From Furcasterigmium furcatum (lineage: Eukaryota; Ascomycota; Sordariomycetes; Glomerellales; Plectosphaerellaceae), in assembly GCA_001599815.1 (NCBI GenBank), contig BCIA01000005.1, positions 4,224,472 to 4,288,471 on the forward strand: 64,000 bases of DNA, in the 5' to 3' direction. This document shows, one piece after another, positions 22,339-32,051 of the stretch (positions are counted from its first letter, which is position 1; the number at the start of each line of letters is the position of its first letter). The translations under genes and the position numbers were made by a program. The notes below the pieces were generated by a model that made no database searches, was not told where the DNA came from, and was given only the letters and a program-made list of their open reading frames with translations.

Positions 22339-23036
22339 GCTGAATTGTCAGGGGCGCTGATTTATCGTCAATAATCTTCTGATGTCGAACCGGCCATCAC
22401 GCCCCTTCTTCAAGGCGCACGCTCCGTGATAAATTTATGGGGAGTCCTGTCCCGGGCTTCACTCGCCACCCCTCCCGGCCTCAAACAGGCCGAAGCCGGA
22501 TTCATACTCGACGCACATGGGGACCGATTACTCTTGCGTAGGATAGCTTTCCCCGAAAAGGCAGGCCGGCTCGACTGGATGCATCGGGCTAGAGCCAACT
22601 TCAGCGGTCATGGAATCCAAAACGATGAGAGAACACATGGATGCAACTAATACGAAGTTGCCAGCGTCCGGGTCGCACTCCCTCGGCGCTCGGCGACCTG
22701 TCGGCGATTTCTTTCGATCCATACAGCTGTAGTATCACCCGCTGAACGACCTACCACTAGTACTTTTTCAGTAAGCATGTGGGCATTGTCTGTGCGAGGA
22801 CCATCGAGATACCGAATTGGGACAACCCACATATTTTGGTCTTCTTCAATTGGGCAAGCTGTCATCGTCGCCAAGATCCATGGACTAACACGGTGTTTCC
22901 AGGGGCAAGTGCAGGTACTCTCCTGGGAATCGCAAGACAAGGTGGAATCACCCCAGCTTGATTTCCGTTGCGGTCATGAGTGACATCTACTTTGTGACGT
23001 TGAATTGCGGTAGTCTGCTCTACACTGCGGCGAAAG
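22339..23036. promoter_or_regulatory. Promoter region of the aminotransferase gene
   Basis: This is 700 bp between the aminotransferase ATG and the succinyl-CoA ligase alpha stop. It holds a cluster of TCGGCG hexamers at 22683-22710. Open frames here are short and unsupported. Confidence 0.45.
22683..22710. promoter_or_regulatory. Cluster of three TCGGCG motifs including one full AAATCGCCGA (reverse)
   Basis: TCGGCG occurs at 22683, 22690 and 22701. The last one extends to TCGGCGATTT, the exact reverse complement of AAATCGCCGA found in the ligase, glutaryl-CoA dehydrogenase and carrier promoters. It lies about 345-370 bp upstream of the aminotransferase start. Confidence 0.65.
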
Positions 23037-24201
23037 TCAGGCCGAAAAGGCCCCCCGGAGCTCGTTCTCCAGCAGTCCGAGGTGATCCAACACACGAGCC
23101 CCCGCGTCCCGCAAGACCTTCGCCTTTTCTTCTGCCCCGAGCTCTCCATGCGACAGCAGAGCCCCTGCGTGGCCCATCGTTCGTCCCGGCGGCGCTGTCC
23201 GCCCCGATATAATGGCAATGACGGGCTTCGGCGTCGTCTTGGTTTGCGCGTGGTACCGCGCGATCAGCTCGGCCGCCTCCACCTCGGCCGACCCCCCGAT
23301 CTCCCCGACCAGCACGACGGCTTCCGTCGCCGGATCGGCGAGCAAGACCGCCAGCCCCTCGGCCATGGTCGTGCCGGGCATGCTGTCGCCCCCGATGCCG
23401 ATGACGAGGCTCTCGCCCAGCCCCGCTCGCTCTGAAGCGCCGATGGCCTCGTAGATCATGGTGCCGCTCCTCGAAAGAATGCCGACCTTGCCTGGCGTGC
23501 ACTGGTCCGTGGGTATGATGCCGATGCGACACCTCCCGGGCGCCAGGAGCCCGGGCGTGTTTGGACCGACGAGCCGTGACTTGCTCTGGGTCCGGAGCAC
23601 CTCGTGCACGCGGAGCATGTCGTGGACCGGAATGTGTTCGGCAATGGCGACAATCAGCGGGATCTCTGCCGCAATGGCCTCTTCAATGGCGCCGGCCGCG
23701 TGCGCCGCCGGGACGTACACAAGGCTCGCATCTGGACGGACCTCTGAGACGGCCTGTGGTCGCCCCCAGTGGTCAGCGGATTTGTCCGCCGCTGTCACCT
23801 GTCCCTCTGGGCTGGCGATCGTGGGCCATGGCTGGAGCTTACCTCTGCAGTGGTTGCGAACACAGGCAGGTCGAGGTGCGTGGTGCCCCCCTTTGCTGGC
23901 GAGACACCCCCGACGACATTCGTGCCGCTAGCTATGGCATCTCTCGCGTTGATTGTCGCCTGCGCCCCGAACAGAGGATGCCAGTCAGTCATGCGTGAGC
24001 TCGAAAGAGTCACGGCCAGGGATGGAGGAGAATCGCACTTACAGCCTTCCCAGTGAACCCCTGATAGATGAGGCGGGTGGTTTCGTTGATCCTGAGGCTT
24101 TGCGCCGCGTTGCCATGCACCGTGGCGAAGCTCGCGGCAGCAGGACCAGCTCGTCGGAGACATCCGGCGAGGATTGGGCGTACTTGGCTGAGTGCAGGCA
24201 T
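23037..24201 (-). CDS. Succinyl-CoA ligase alpha subunit, mitochondrial
   Basis: The gene model is complement(join(23037..23753,23843..23959,24043..24201)), 330 aa. The presequence is Arg/Ala-rich (SQVRPILAGCLRRAGPAAASF), followed by RINETTRLIYQGFTGKA, the CoA-binding start of the family. Exon 2 gives GTNVVGGVSPAKGGTTHLDLPVF. Exon 3 gives YVPAAHAAGAIEEAI, VGPNTPGLLAPG, GKVGILSRSGTMIYEA, GIGGDSMPGT and GHAGALL, which holds the histidine that is phosphorylated in the catalytic cycle. It forms a heterodimer with the beta subunit encoded divergently at 24807. Having both subunits beside a succinyl-CoA-consuming CoA-transferase suggests a dedicated ligase that remakes succinyl-CoA. This is probably a second copy beside the citric-acid-cycle genes, which I cannot verify here. 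Confidence 0.9.
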
Positions 24202-24806
24202 CGCGTTAGTTTCGAGGACCCCAGAGTCAGCAGACTGGGAACGACAGGAACGAGAGAGGGTGGATGATTGGTGCCATTTAGCACAGGTAGTTATGCTTTC
24301 AACTCGTAACCTGCCGGGACTACATTCTTTGTAACCTTCAATTGTCCAAGCAGCCACCAATGTCAATTCCAAGCGCTACCAAAGATAGCGCCAGACACCG
24401 TTGCACGTTTGTTCGCGGGCACCGGTACAGACAGCAGGCGGCCCTGGTGGCGGTTGATGGTGGCGAATGGCAAATCGCCGAGGCGCCGACACGCCGAGCG
24501 CCGTTCCGGGCCGGGGGTGATGGGCCGGCCCGGCCGCCAAAGGGTTCCGTCCGCTCTCCGAGGAGCCCTGCTCTCCGGGCTGCTGACAATGATGAGATGG
24601 AAATTGGAGAGCCAGTGATTCCAGTCTAACATAAACAGGATGTTCTGCTAGAGGTTGCCCTTGCACTTGCTGGGAAGAATCCAGGACGACGGGGGAAAAC
24701 GGTACATCCATATATACCCATTCCTGCAAAGAGTGGCCTCTGCCCGCGCGAAGCCTGAATTCAAAACTCTCCTCTTGTCATCACTCTGCAGAGTAGGTGG
24801 TTTGAA
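24202..24806. promoter_or_regulatory. Divergent promoter of the succinyl-CoA ligase alpha and beta genes
   Basis: A 605-bp region is shared by the two subunit genes, as expected for equal expression. It carries one dense regulatory-looking element at 24472-24497, roughly midway. Confidence 0.6.
24472..24497. promoter_or_regulatory. AAATCGCCGA followed by two CGCCGA repeats at 8-bp spacing
   Basis: AAATCGCCGA is at 24472-24481, and further CGCCGA hexamers are at 24484 and 24492. The three CGCCGA cores are exactly 8 bp apart. The element is about 275 bp from the alpha ATG and 310 bp from the beta ATG. Confidence 0.65.
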
Positions 24807-26434
24807 ATGTTTCACAAGGTCAACACCCGTCGTGCCTCATTGAGACTCGGGTCAGCAGTCTGTAAGGCCTCCCTCGTACGGGCCTTCAGTGTCCAAGAGC
24901 ATGTCGCTCAGTCTATCCTATCCGAGGTTAGTTGTGTTTTCACCCCTTCGCTGTGCAGACTGTTGCACCGACGAAGAAAGTAGTTACTGATGTCAACTCA
25001 AGAGAGGCGTCAACGTGCCTCGTGGAATAGTTGCCAGAACGCCGCAAGAAGTAGCAGACGCGGTAGCTCGTCTTGGTATGAAGTCATGATCAGTGCCCAC
25101 ACCCGCAACGCTTCTCGATGACTCTCCGGCTGATCATCTTTTGTGCGGCAGGAGGCTCGGCCGTGTTGAAGGCTCAGATTCTGGCTGGCGGTCGCGGCAA
25201 GGGTGTCTTCAACAATGGCCTAGAAGGCGGCGTTCACAAAGTTGACTCGTAAGTCTACTGCCACCTCTGCAGCAGAAAATCTGCGTTCAGTGACCGATGC
25301 TGGCCGCGTGCTTTCGAGGTGAGCACCTCTGCTGACTTTCCCGGCCTTGCCTGCCGAACAACAGGTCCTTCACAGCCGAGAACCTCGCCAAAGACATGCT
25401 TGGTCGTCGTCTCCGGACCAAGCAAACCAGCCAGCGAGGGCTGCCTGTCGAGAAACTCTACGTTACTGAGCAGGTCAAGTACGAGAACGAGTTCTACTTG
25501 TCCCTTGCCATTGATCGCGCGGCATGCAAGGTCGCCTTGGTGGTGTCCCGAGCTGGTGGCATGGACATTGAGAAGGCGGCGGCGGACGATCCCAGCAGCA
25601 TCACCAGAATCCATCTGCCGTACGACCGAGGCATCAATAGGGAAGAAGCAGCTTCCGTCGCAAAGGTCCTGAATCTCGCTTCTGACGGGGCCGTCGAGGA
25701 GATCCACGGCCTCATATCTCGCCTGTACAGCCTGTTCAAGAGCAAGGACGCGACGCTGCTCGAGATCAACCCTTTGGTGACGACAAAGTCAGGGAGCCTG
25801 GTCTGCCTGGACTCCAAGTTCTCGTTCGACGATGCCGCACGCAGCAGACAGCCAGAGCTGTTCAAGATGAAGGAGGAAAAGGAGAAGGACTCGCGGCAGG
25901 CACTGGCCGAGAAGCACGGCTTCGCCTATCTCTCTCTCGATGGCGCGATCGGCAACATCGCCAACGGCGCCGGGCTGGCCATGGCCACGATGGACGCCAT
26001 CGCACACTACGGCGGTTCCTGTGCCAACTTCCTCGACGCCGGAGGCAAGGCGACCAAGGAAACAATGGTCAACGCTCTCCGACTGGTTCTGAGTGACCAC
26101 CGCGTCAAGGTCCTCTTTGTCAACATTTACGGTGGTATCTTCCGTGGCGAGATGGTTGCAGGCGCGCTCCTGAACGCCATTGACGAGATCGGCCCCGTGG
26201 AGATTCCCATAGTCGTCCGGCTCGAGGGCACAAACTCTGCGGAAGGTCGCAAGATGGTCAGTACTGCCCCCTTCTCGGTTCCATTTCGCGAGCCAAAAAA
26301 AAAAAAAATGAAAGACAGGGCCTATGAGTGTACTAACACGACCATGATAGCTTGCGAATGGAGGGCATGGTATTCACTCTATTAGAGACTTTTCGGAAGC
26401 TGTGCAAAAGGCAGTCGAACTGTCCAAGAAGTAG
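24807..26434 (+). CDS. Succinyl-CoA ligase beta subunit, mitochondrial
   Basis: The gene model is join(24807..24926,25003..25075,25152..25248,25365..26256,26351..26434), 421 aa. The presequence is basic (HKVNTRRASLRLGSAVCKASLVRAF). The ATP-grasp domain follows: RGVNVPRGIVA, KAQILAGGRGKGVF, VTEQVKYENEFYLSLAIDR and LLEINPLV. The ligase domain has LDGAIGNIANGAGLAMATMD, CANFLDAGGKA, VNIYGGIFRGEMVA and RLEGTNSAEG, and the last exon ends in an AVELSKK tail. Whether it uses ATP or GTP cannot be told by eye. Intron 4 contains a run of 14 A. The gene converges on glutaryl-CoA dehydrogenase. Its role in the cluster would be ATP-driven recharging of succinate to succinyl-CoA for the CoA-transferase. Confidence 0.92.
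26295..26308 (+). repeat. Poly-A run inside an intron
   Basis: Fourteen consecutive A lie in the last intron of the succinyl-CoA ligase beta gene. It is a simple homopolymer; length may vary between strains or by sequencing error. Confidence 0.8.
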
Positions 26435-26831
26435 ACTTGGTAGAATTAAAGAAGAATGAACTGTCGAGGCAAGGCGATCAAGGAATTAACAATTTGTGGT
26501 GCCTGTGCTTGTTTGTCACTTGTTCGCCCTCTTCTTCTAGGTTGAGAATGGGAAATAATAGCGGCAGTGGCATGTTTCATTGTATGTCACAGGGTGCAAA
26601 AGACCTGGTGTTGCGCATCTCATCGACCGGCCGGAGAGTTGTAAGTAAGTTGGTAGAGCCCAAAAAAGGCTTGTCCTCACGCACTGAGGGAGGTCACAAC
26701 GTGGCGAGTGGGATGGACTACGACTAGAATAGGGGAAGAACACCACAGATGCACCAAGAATTCTATTCCATCATTCTAGGTCAACGATCAAGCACAGTAC
26801 ATATGGATTACCGGTTCGAAAACCTGCTCCA
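26435..26831. other. Convergent 3' intergenic region
   Basis: About 400 bp separate the ligase beta and glutaryl-CoA dehydrogenase stop codons. No gene is visible; it is expected to hold both 3' UTRs. Confidence 0.5.
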
Positions 26832-28106
26832 TCAGAAGAAGGCCTGGAGCCCTGTGATGGCTCGTCCGAGAATCAAAGCGTGAATGTCGCTCTGGCCCTC
26901 ATAAGTCTGTGTGACGAACAGGTTGGCAACGTGGCGGCCGATGTGGTACTCGTCGCTCACGGCGTTACCGCCAAAGATCTCCTGCAGAGAACGGGCGCCC
27001 GCCAGGGCCCGATCGCAGTTCTGCCGCTTGATCATGGAGATCATGTCCGGGGCGGCGGCGCCCTTGTCCTTGAGACGGCCGACCTGCAGGGCCGCCTGGA
27101 GGCCGAAGGCGGCGTCTGTAGACGCGTCGGCCAGCTTCTTCTGGACGAGCTGGTACTTCGCGAGGGGCTGGTTGAACTGCTTGCGGTCGAGCGCGTAGGT
27201 GCGGGCGCGGTCGAGGCAGTCCTCGAGGGCGCCGATGGTGCCCCAGGCGATGCCGTAGCGGGCCGAGTTGAGACAGCTGAAGGGACCCTTGAGACCGCTG
27301 GCGTGCGGCAGCATGTTGGCGGCGGGCACGACGCAGCCGTCCATCTGGATCATGCCGGTGATAGAGGCCCGCAGGCCGTTCTTGTCCTTGATCGCGGGCG
27401 TGGCCAGGGTTCCGGGGGCACACTGGTCGCGCTCGACGACGAAGCCGCGGATGACGCCGTCCAGCTTAGCCCAGACCAGGAGGATGTCGGCGATGGGCGA
27501 GTTCGTGATCCACGTCTTGGCCCCGTTGAGGACGTAGGCGTCCTTCTTCGTGGGATGGGGTGTGGCGGTCGTCTCGAGCGATCCGGGATCGGATCCGTGG
27601 TTGGGTTCAGTGAGGCCGAAACATCCAACGAGCTGACCTCGTGCCAACTTCTCTAGCCACCGGTCCTTTTGCTCCTGGGATCCGTGCTCGGCGATGGGAC
27701 CCATGACGAGGGAGCTTTGGACCGACATGCCGGATCGATACCCCGAGTCGACCCTCTCAACCTCGCGCGTGATGAGACCGGCAGCGACGCTGCTGACGCC
27801 GGCGCACCCGTACCCCTCGATGGTAGGGCCCAGGAGGCCCAGCTCGCCCATTTCTTCGAGGATTTTCCTGTCGTAGTCCTCGTTGCGATACGCCTCGAGC
27901 ACCCGAGGGAGGAGCCTTTCCTGGCAGTAGCCGCGAGCGGTCTCCTGGATCGAGCGCTCCTCATCGGTCAAGGCATCCTGCAAGTTCAGGGGATCCTGCC
28001 ACTGGAAGGGGACCCTTGTCGATGTCGCGTTGGTTCGAGTCCAGGCGGCTGTTGCCGGCTTTGCAGCCCTGGCGAGAATCCGCTGATGGCAGCGGAATGG
28101 GAGCAT
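26832..28106 (-). CDS. Glutaryl-CoA dehydrogenase, mitochondrial
   Basis: One uninterrupted exon of 424 aa. An Arg/Ala-rich presequence (CHQRILARAAKPATAAWTR) precedes FQWQDPLNLQDALTDEE. Signature blocks shared with animal GCDH are YCQERLLPR, MGELGLLGPTIEGYGCAG, VERVDSGYRSGMSVQSS, GCFGLTEPNHGSDPGS, NGAKTWITNSPIAD, LNSARYGIAWG, YALDRKQFNQPLA, FGGNAVSDEYHI and TYEGQSDIHALILGRAITG. The glutamate of TYEG (about residue 403) is the expected catalytic base. The enzyme oxidises and decarboxylates glutaryl-CoA to crotonyl-CoA in the matrix, passing electrons to ETF. Its specificity makes it the strongest single indicator that the surrounding genes form a C5 dicarboxylate pathway. Its promoter has two copies of the cluster motif. 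Confidence 0.95.
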   Translation of the reverse strand: MLPFRCHQRILARAAKPATAAWTRTNATSTRVPFQWQDPLNLQDALTDEERSIQETARGYCQERLLPRVLEAYRNEDYDRKILEEMGELGLLGPTIEGYGCAGVSSVAAGLITREVERVDSGYRSGMSVQSSLVMGPIAEHGSQEQKDRWLEKLARGQLVGCFGLTEPNHGSDPGSLETTATPHPTKKDAYVLNGAKTWITNSPIADILLVWAKLDGVIRGFVVERDQCAPGTLATPAIKDKNGLRASITGMIQMDGCVVPAANMLPHASGLKGPFSCLNSARYGIAWGTIGALEDCLDRARTYALDRKQFNQPLAKYQLVQKKLADASTDAAFGLQAALQVGRLKDKGAAAPDMISMIKRQNCDRALAGARSLQEIFGGNAVSDEYHIGRHVANLFVTQTYEGQSDIHALILGRAITGLQAFF

Positions 28107-28704
28107 ATTTTCTAGCCGTTGGCTGGGCCAGAGTGCTTGTAAGAACGTAATGAGAGGAGTTTCAAAGGAGAGGCGCCGGATGCGAGACGTGAAGGCTTCG
28201 ACGGTGTTTGGTAAAAAAAGTATCCCAGATTAGGTACGCTATTAAGAGTTTCCTCCGTTGGAAGCGGTCAATCGGCTCAGCCGCTTTATTGTCAACGCGG
28301 CCGCCGGTAGTGGTTCTCGCATTACCGGAGCCCAGGGCGTTGTCGTCGTCCTGAAAGGGGCGAAAATCGCCGAGGCGATTGCTCGGTGCATTTGAAAAAT
28401 CGCCGAGCCAGGGTCCAGATTAGTGGAAAAGTTAGGAGGTACTCCAAAATTCCCCGCAGGCGTGACTTGGCCCTCAGGTGGAGAATACCCTAGTGCAGGA
28501 GGTGGCGGATTACAGGGCCCCTGAAGCTCTCCTGCAGCTCAACAGCTCCACGTCAACAGCACACCAGGTTTTGATCTCGTGACTGTTGACACCGGCGGGG
28601 CCAAGCACCTTTCATACCGATAGACGGGTTTCGACCAAGTGTTGACCTCAGCTACGGCTGGTGGACACGGATATCACGACGCCGAGCTGGGCGGGGTCCA
28701 TTAT
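28107..28704. promoter_or_regulatory. Promoter region of the glutaryl-CoA dehydrogenase gene
   Basis: This is 600 bp between the dehydrogenase start and the 3' end of the second cluster regulator. It contains the palindromic and single AAATCGCCGA elements at 28364-28406 and no gene. Confidence 0.5.
28364..28406. promoter_or_regulatory. Palindrome AATCGCC-GA-GGCGATT plus a second AAATCGCCGA
   Basis: Positions 28365-28380 form a perfect inverted repeat of AATCGCC around GA, and the left arm extends to a full AAATCGCCGA at 28364. A second exact AAATCGCCGA follows at 28397-28406. These lie 258-300 bp upstream of the glutaryl-CoA dehydrogenase ATG and suggest binding of a dimer. Confidence 0.68.
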
Positions 28705-30918
28705 TCAGGTGCTACCGTTGCCGTATGTTTCGGCAACCTGCGCAATCCAGCCATCGTCCGGCCAGGAGCTTTGAAGCGAGAACATCTCCCATGGCTCCTG
28801 GACGAAGAATCCCCCTTCCATCCCCTGGAAGGTGAACGCGGTATCCGGGCCGTCCAGCGTCGGGCACCCCTGATCATCTTCCTGGCCTGCCCTCCCGTCC
28901 TGGACCAGTCCTTCATCTCCCCCATTCTCGTCCTCGTCGCTCGAGTCGGCATTGGTCTCATCAAGGCCATGGCAAGGGCGGTAGGAATCGTCAACCTCTT
29001 CCCCCTCCCCCCGGCAGCCCTCGTCAGTTTTCCCCTGGCAGCGCAACGTCCACCAGAGGGAGCTTATGCCCGCGCCGAACCCGGAGAATATATCCATCAT
29101 GGCCGCTGTTGCGGCCGCGGGCAAGTCGTCCGAGGAGGCGGTCGCGCGCGCCGTATGCCTCGCCGCCGCAAGAGGCTCAAGGAGCCCGCGGGCTGACCCC
29201 CACTTCTCCGCCAGCTCCTCCAGGGCGCTGTAGATCTTCTCGAAGTCCGAGGCGGCTTGAGGCGCGACGGAGCGCAGCTTCTGCGCCGACAGGAGCGGTA
29301 GTCCCGCCGCGAGCCCGTGAAATGCGAAGATGGGACCGAGGCGCTGCAGGTCGCCGTTCTCCTGGAACTCGGCAAAGATGGCCGCGACGAACGAGGACGC
29401 GACGAGCGACGTGACGGCGACGGTGTTGTGGCCTTCGGCGTTGGTGAGGATGATGAGCGTGACGAAGAAGATGACGTGAAGCTGCCTCGCCTCGAGGTTG
29501 TACGGCATGGGCGCCCTCGGGGGCTCCGGTGTGAATAGTCGCAGATGGGGTGGGAGGTTGTGAAGCCACTGGGAGAGAGACTTTTCCGCGGCATGTCGGC
29601 GTTCGGCGTTCAGCTGGCATCTCCGGCGGGACTCCGCGACTTCGCCCATGATCCGACAAATCTCGACGTATGCTACGAACAAGTCCGCATGGGGCCCGGG
29701 CTCTTGAAAGTCGTCAGCGGACGGTGGCGAGACGTCGGAGTCCTCGAGACTGAGCACTCGGGGCCGGCCCACGCCTACAGATATCAGAATGTCTCGTGTC
29801 TACCAGTTACCAAATTCAGCACATATTCACTCTGCAAAGGGTCAAATCGACATACGACGAGACTCCACCAGATGCGCCGCCTCAGCCCACGATGTGGCCC
29901 TGGTTCTGGTTCCTTGTGCAGGCCGAGCTGGTGCGCCAGGCCGACAGCTATATGCATCCAGAACCCGCTGTTGCTGAGTGAGAACTGCTCCGGGCCGGTG
30001 GGCGACCACCACTGCAAGAGGATGGCGGAAATGACCGAGGCGAGCGGCATGCGGTTGTCGCCGTAGAAGAACCGCGCCTTCGCCTTCTGGTACAGGTCCA
30101 TCGACTGACCCAGGGAGCCGATGGACGAGACGCGGCTGCCCGCCAGCAGGACGGACTGGAGCAACAGGAGCGGTATAGAGGTCCTGCCCTTTGCCTGCAG
30201 CCAGGAGGGCTCGGTGACGGGTGCCCAGGGCCAGCAGAACTTCTCAAAGAGGCCGATGAGCCGCGTGGCGACGGGGTCCGATACGCAAGTCGCCGCGTCG
30301 AACACCCGAAGGACTTGGCGGTAGCGCCCGTCGCTGTCTTCGGTGGAAAGAATCGTCCTCGCGGGCCTCGGCCTCTCGCTGAAGGGCACGCGCCCTAGTA
30401 TGTCAATCCTGCCAACATACGGCGAGTCCTGCTTGTGTCGCGTCTCCCGAGATTCGGGCGTATCAGGGGCAAATGCGGCCGGTGGAAATCCGCCATGTTC
30501 CTGCTCAGGCTCCTCGGGGCCTTCTTGCGCTTGGCGCGACGACACGGATTGTGTTTGAAAGTAGGGTTCGGGGGCTTGTTGTATGATGCTGCGGAGTTTT
30601 CTCTTCCTCGAGTGCGGGCTGAAGGGCCCGACGGGCGTGAGCGCGAGCATGAGCAATCGGGCGGTCCTCGGGCTGGCAGCAGGCCGGGTTTGCCTGGGGA
30701 CCTCTGGGCAGGGGACCTACTTGCACTCGAGACCGAAAACTTCACAGTTGACGCATCTCCCGCGGTCTTGAGGGTAGTCGCATCGAACCTACGAGGCCAT
30801 CCAGAGGCATCGGTTAGCAACCTTGGGGATCTGTTCCGGTGGACGAAGCCGGGCAAGGTACCTTTCGTTTGTGGCAGTTTGAGCAAGCGGTCTTTGTCAC
30901 CAGGGGCCTGGCTGACAT
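28705..30918 (-). CDS. Zn(II)2Cys6 transcription factor with fungal-specific TF domain, second regulator in the cluster
   Basis: The gene model is complement(join(28705..29799,29856..30618,30721..30788,30862..30918)), about 660 aa. The zinc cluster spans residues 12-41 (CSNC-x6-C-x8-CVNC-x6-C) and is split by the first intron within HKRK|VRC. A basic NPHSRKRKLRS follows. The PF04082-type domain is recognisable: LIGLFEKFCWPWAPV, ISAILLQWWSPTG, MHIAVGLAHQLGLHK and, across the last intron, RIWWSLVTRDILISVGVGRPRVL. The C-terminal region is acidic (ETNADSSDEDENGGDE). The 8-residue loop between C3 and C4 is of the CTF1/AmdR type. It sits between glutaryl-CoA dehydrogenase and the mitochondrial carrier. 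Only about 200 bp separate its start from the carrier stop. Confidence 0.85.
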
Positions 30919-31124
30919 GGTGCAGGCGAACAGCAGCAGGTAGGCCTGCAATTGCAAGGCTCACGATGCTGCGCGGCAGAGTTGAGGGGAGGGGAGATTT
31001 CAATGGAGCTCGAGATGTCACCGGCACTCGGGATAAGGCGCTACTACTAAACCAAGGACTTCCTCTAGTACTAGTCGCGCACTGTGCTGGCTCCCGTCCA
31101 CTCGTACTTGTACTAGTATCTTGC

Positions 31125-32051
31125 CTATTTGGGAAGTTCGGCAGCATAGGCTGCAGATATCGCCCTGAACTGCTCCAGGAACACCATGGTCAAGATCGTC
31201 TGGGGCCCCAGACGCAGAAAGCTCGGAAGCCATCCCCTGAACGCCCAAGCGATGCCCTCCTCCCGGAACGCCCTGGATAGTATATTGCCCACCGACTCGC
31301 GATGGCTTGACGTCATCACCCGCGTCTTGATGACATCGACAGGCGAACAAACGGTGGTCGCGGTCAATCCGGCAAGAGCCGAAGCGACCAGGTGCGTCCC
31401 TGCGCCGTCTCGCATGTGGAGGTCCGACAGGCAAAAGGCCTTGAAGACATCATACGACCCGATCTGGGAGGCCGTCATCAAGGCCGACCGGGCGACGTTG
31501 GATCCGAGTCCTCGGAACAGGCCCGGATAGCCCTCGTCCCTGACGATGGAGAACAGGCCGTGTACCGCGCTCGCGTAGTTACGCCTCTGTGCTACCGGCA
31601 GAGCCGCGTCCGTCTGCATGCGGACGTTGACGACGTCGGCCGGATTCCCCGCGATACCCCCCAAAACTCCCGCGAAAGCGGCCAGGAGGATGTACTGGTA
31701 CGATGCTGTAGAAGCCGGCTTGTCCTCGCTGCACCGCGCCTTGAGTTCCTCGTACACGCCCAGGCGAGTCGTCGAGTAGGTGAGTTGCCGGAGGAGTGCG
31801 GCGCTGAGCCCGGCGTAAATCCCGAGGACTCCCTCGTTATTGCAGATCCGCCGCAGAGTGCTGGCAACGGACGGTGACGAGCTTGAAAGGCCGGGGACCG
31901 AGTGTTGGAGGCAGGCCTTGACGAGGTCGAGAGGATGCGTGAACAATGTGGCCGTTGACGCTGCGGCTCCGCCCAGCCAGAAGGGGTGTTTTTGTTTTGT
32001 TGTTTCTCGCGGACGACTATTCCGTATCAATACGTGTTGTTGTGCAGACAT
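31125..32051 (-). CDS. Mitochondrial dicarboxylate carrier (DIC-like, SLC25 family)
   Basis: A single exon of 308 aa. Three carrier repeats are visible with signature PxDxxK/N segments: THPLDLVKACLQ, GNPADVVNVRMQ and CSPVDVIKTRVM. Further blocks are WLGGAAASTATLF, GIYAGLSAALLRQLTYSTTRLGVYEEL, SALMTASQIGSYDVFKAF and FRGWLPSFLRLGPQTILTMVFLEQ. The second-repeat asparagine (ADVVN) and the overall pattern match dicarboxylate carriers such as yeast Dic1 rather than nucleotide carriers. The family exchanges malate, succinate and related acids for phosphate in the inner membrane. In this cluster it could import cytosolic glutarate or balance succinate. Its promoter carries tandem CGGCGATT motifs. Confidence 0.88.
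   Translation of the reverse strand: MSAQQHVLIRNSRPRETTKQKHPFWLGGAAASTATLFTHPLDLVKACLQHSVPGLSSSSPSVASTLRRICNNEGVLGIYAGLSAALLRQLTYSTTRLGVYEELKARCSEDKPASTASYQYILLAAFAGVLGGIAGNPADVVNVRMQTDAALPVAQRRNYASAVHGLFSIVRDEGYPGLFRGLGSNVARSALMTASQIGSYDVFKAFCLSDLHMRDGAGTHLVASALAGLTATTVCSPVDVIKTRVMTSSHRESVGNILSRAFREEGIAWAFRGWLPSFLRLGPQTILTMVFLEQFRAISAAYAAELPK

Noticed and set aside
20557..24806. Plain GABA shunt (GABA transaminase, succinate-semialdehyde dehydrogenase, succinyl-CoA ligase)
   Set aside because: It fits the aminotransferase and dehydrogenase, but it leaves the glutarate-type CoA-transferase and glutaryl-CoA dehydrogenase unexplained. The C5 pathway uses all members, though GABA may be a second substrate.
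30395..31147. Open frame of 250 codons on the minus strand upstream of the second cluster regulator
   Set aside because: It is Ser/Pro/Arg-rich and out of frame with the two small zinc-cluster exons (30862-30918, 30721-30788) that splice convincingly through this stretch.
14322..32051. Secondary-metabolite biosynthetic cluster
   Set aside because: Regulators, oxidoreductases and a transporter are present nearby, but there is no polyketide synthase, peptide synthetase, terpene cyclase or prenyltransferase. The enzymes fit primary catabolism.
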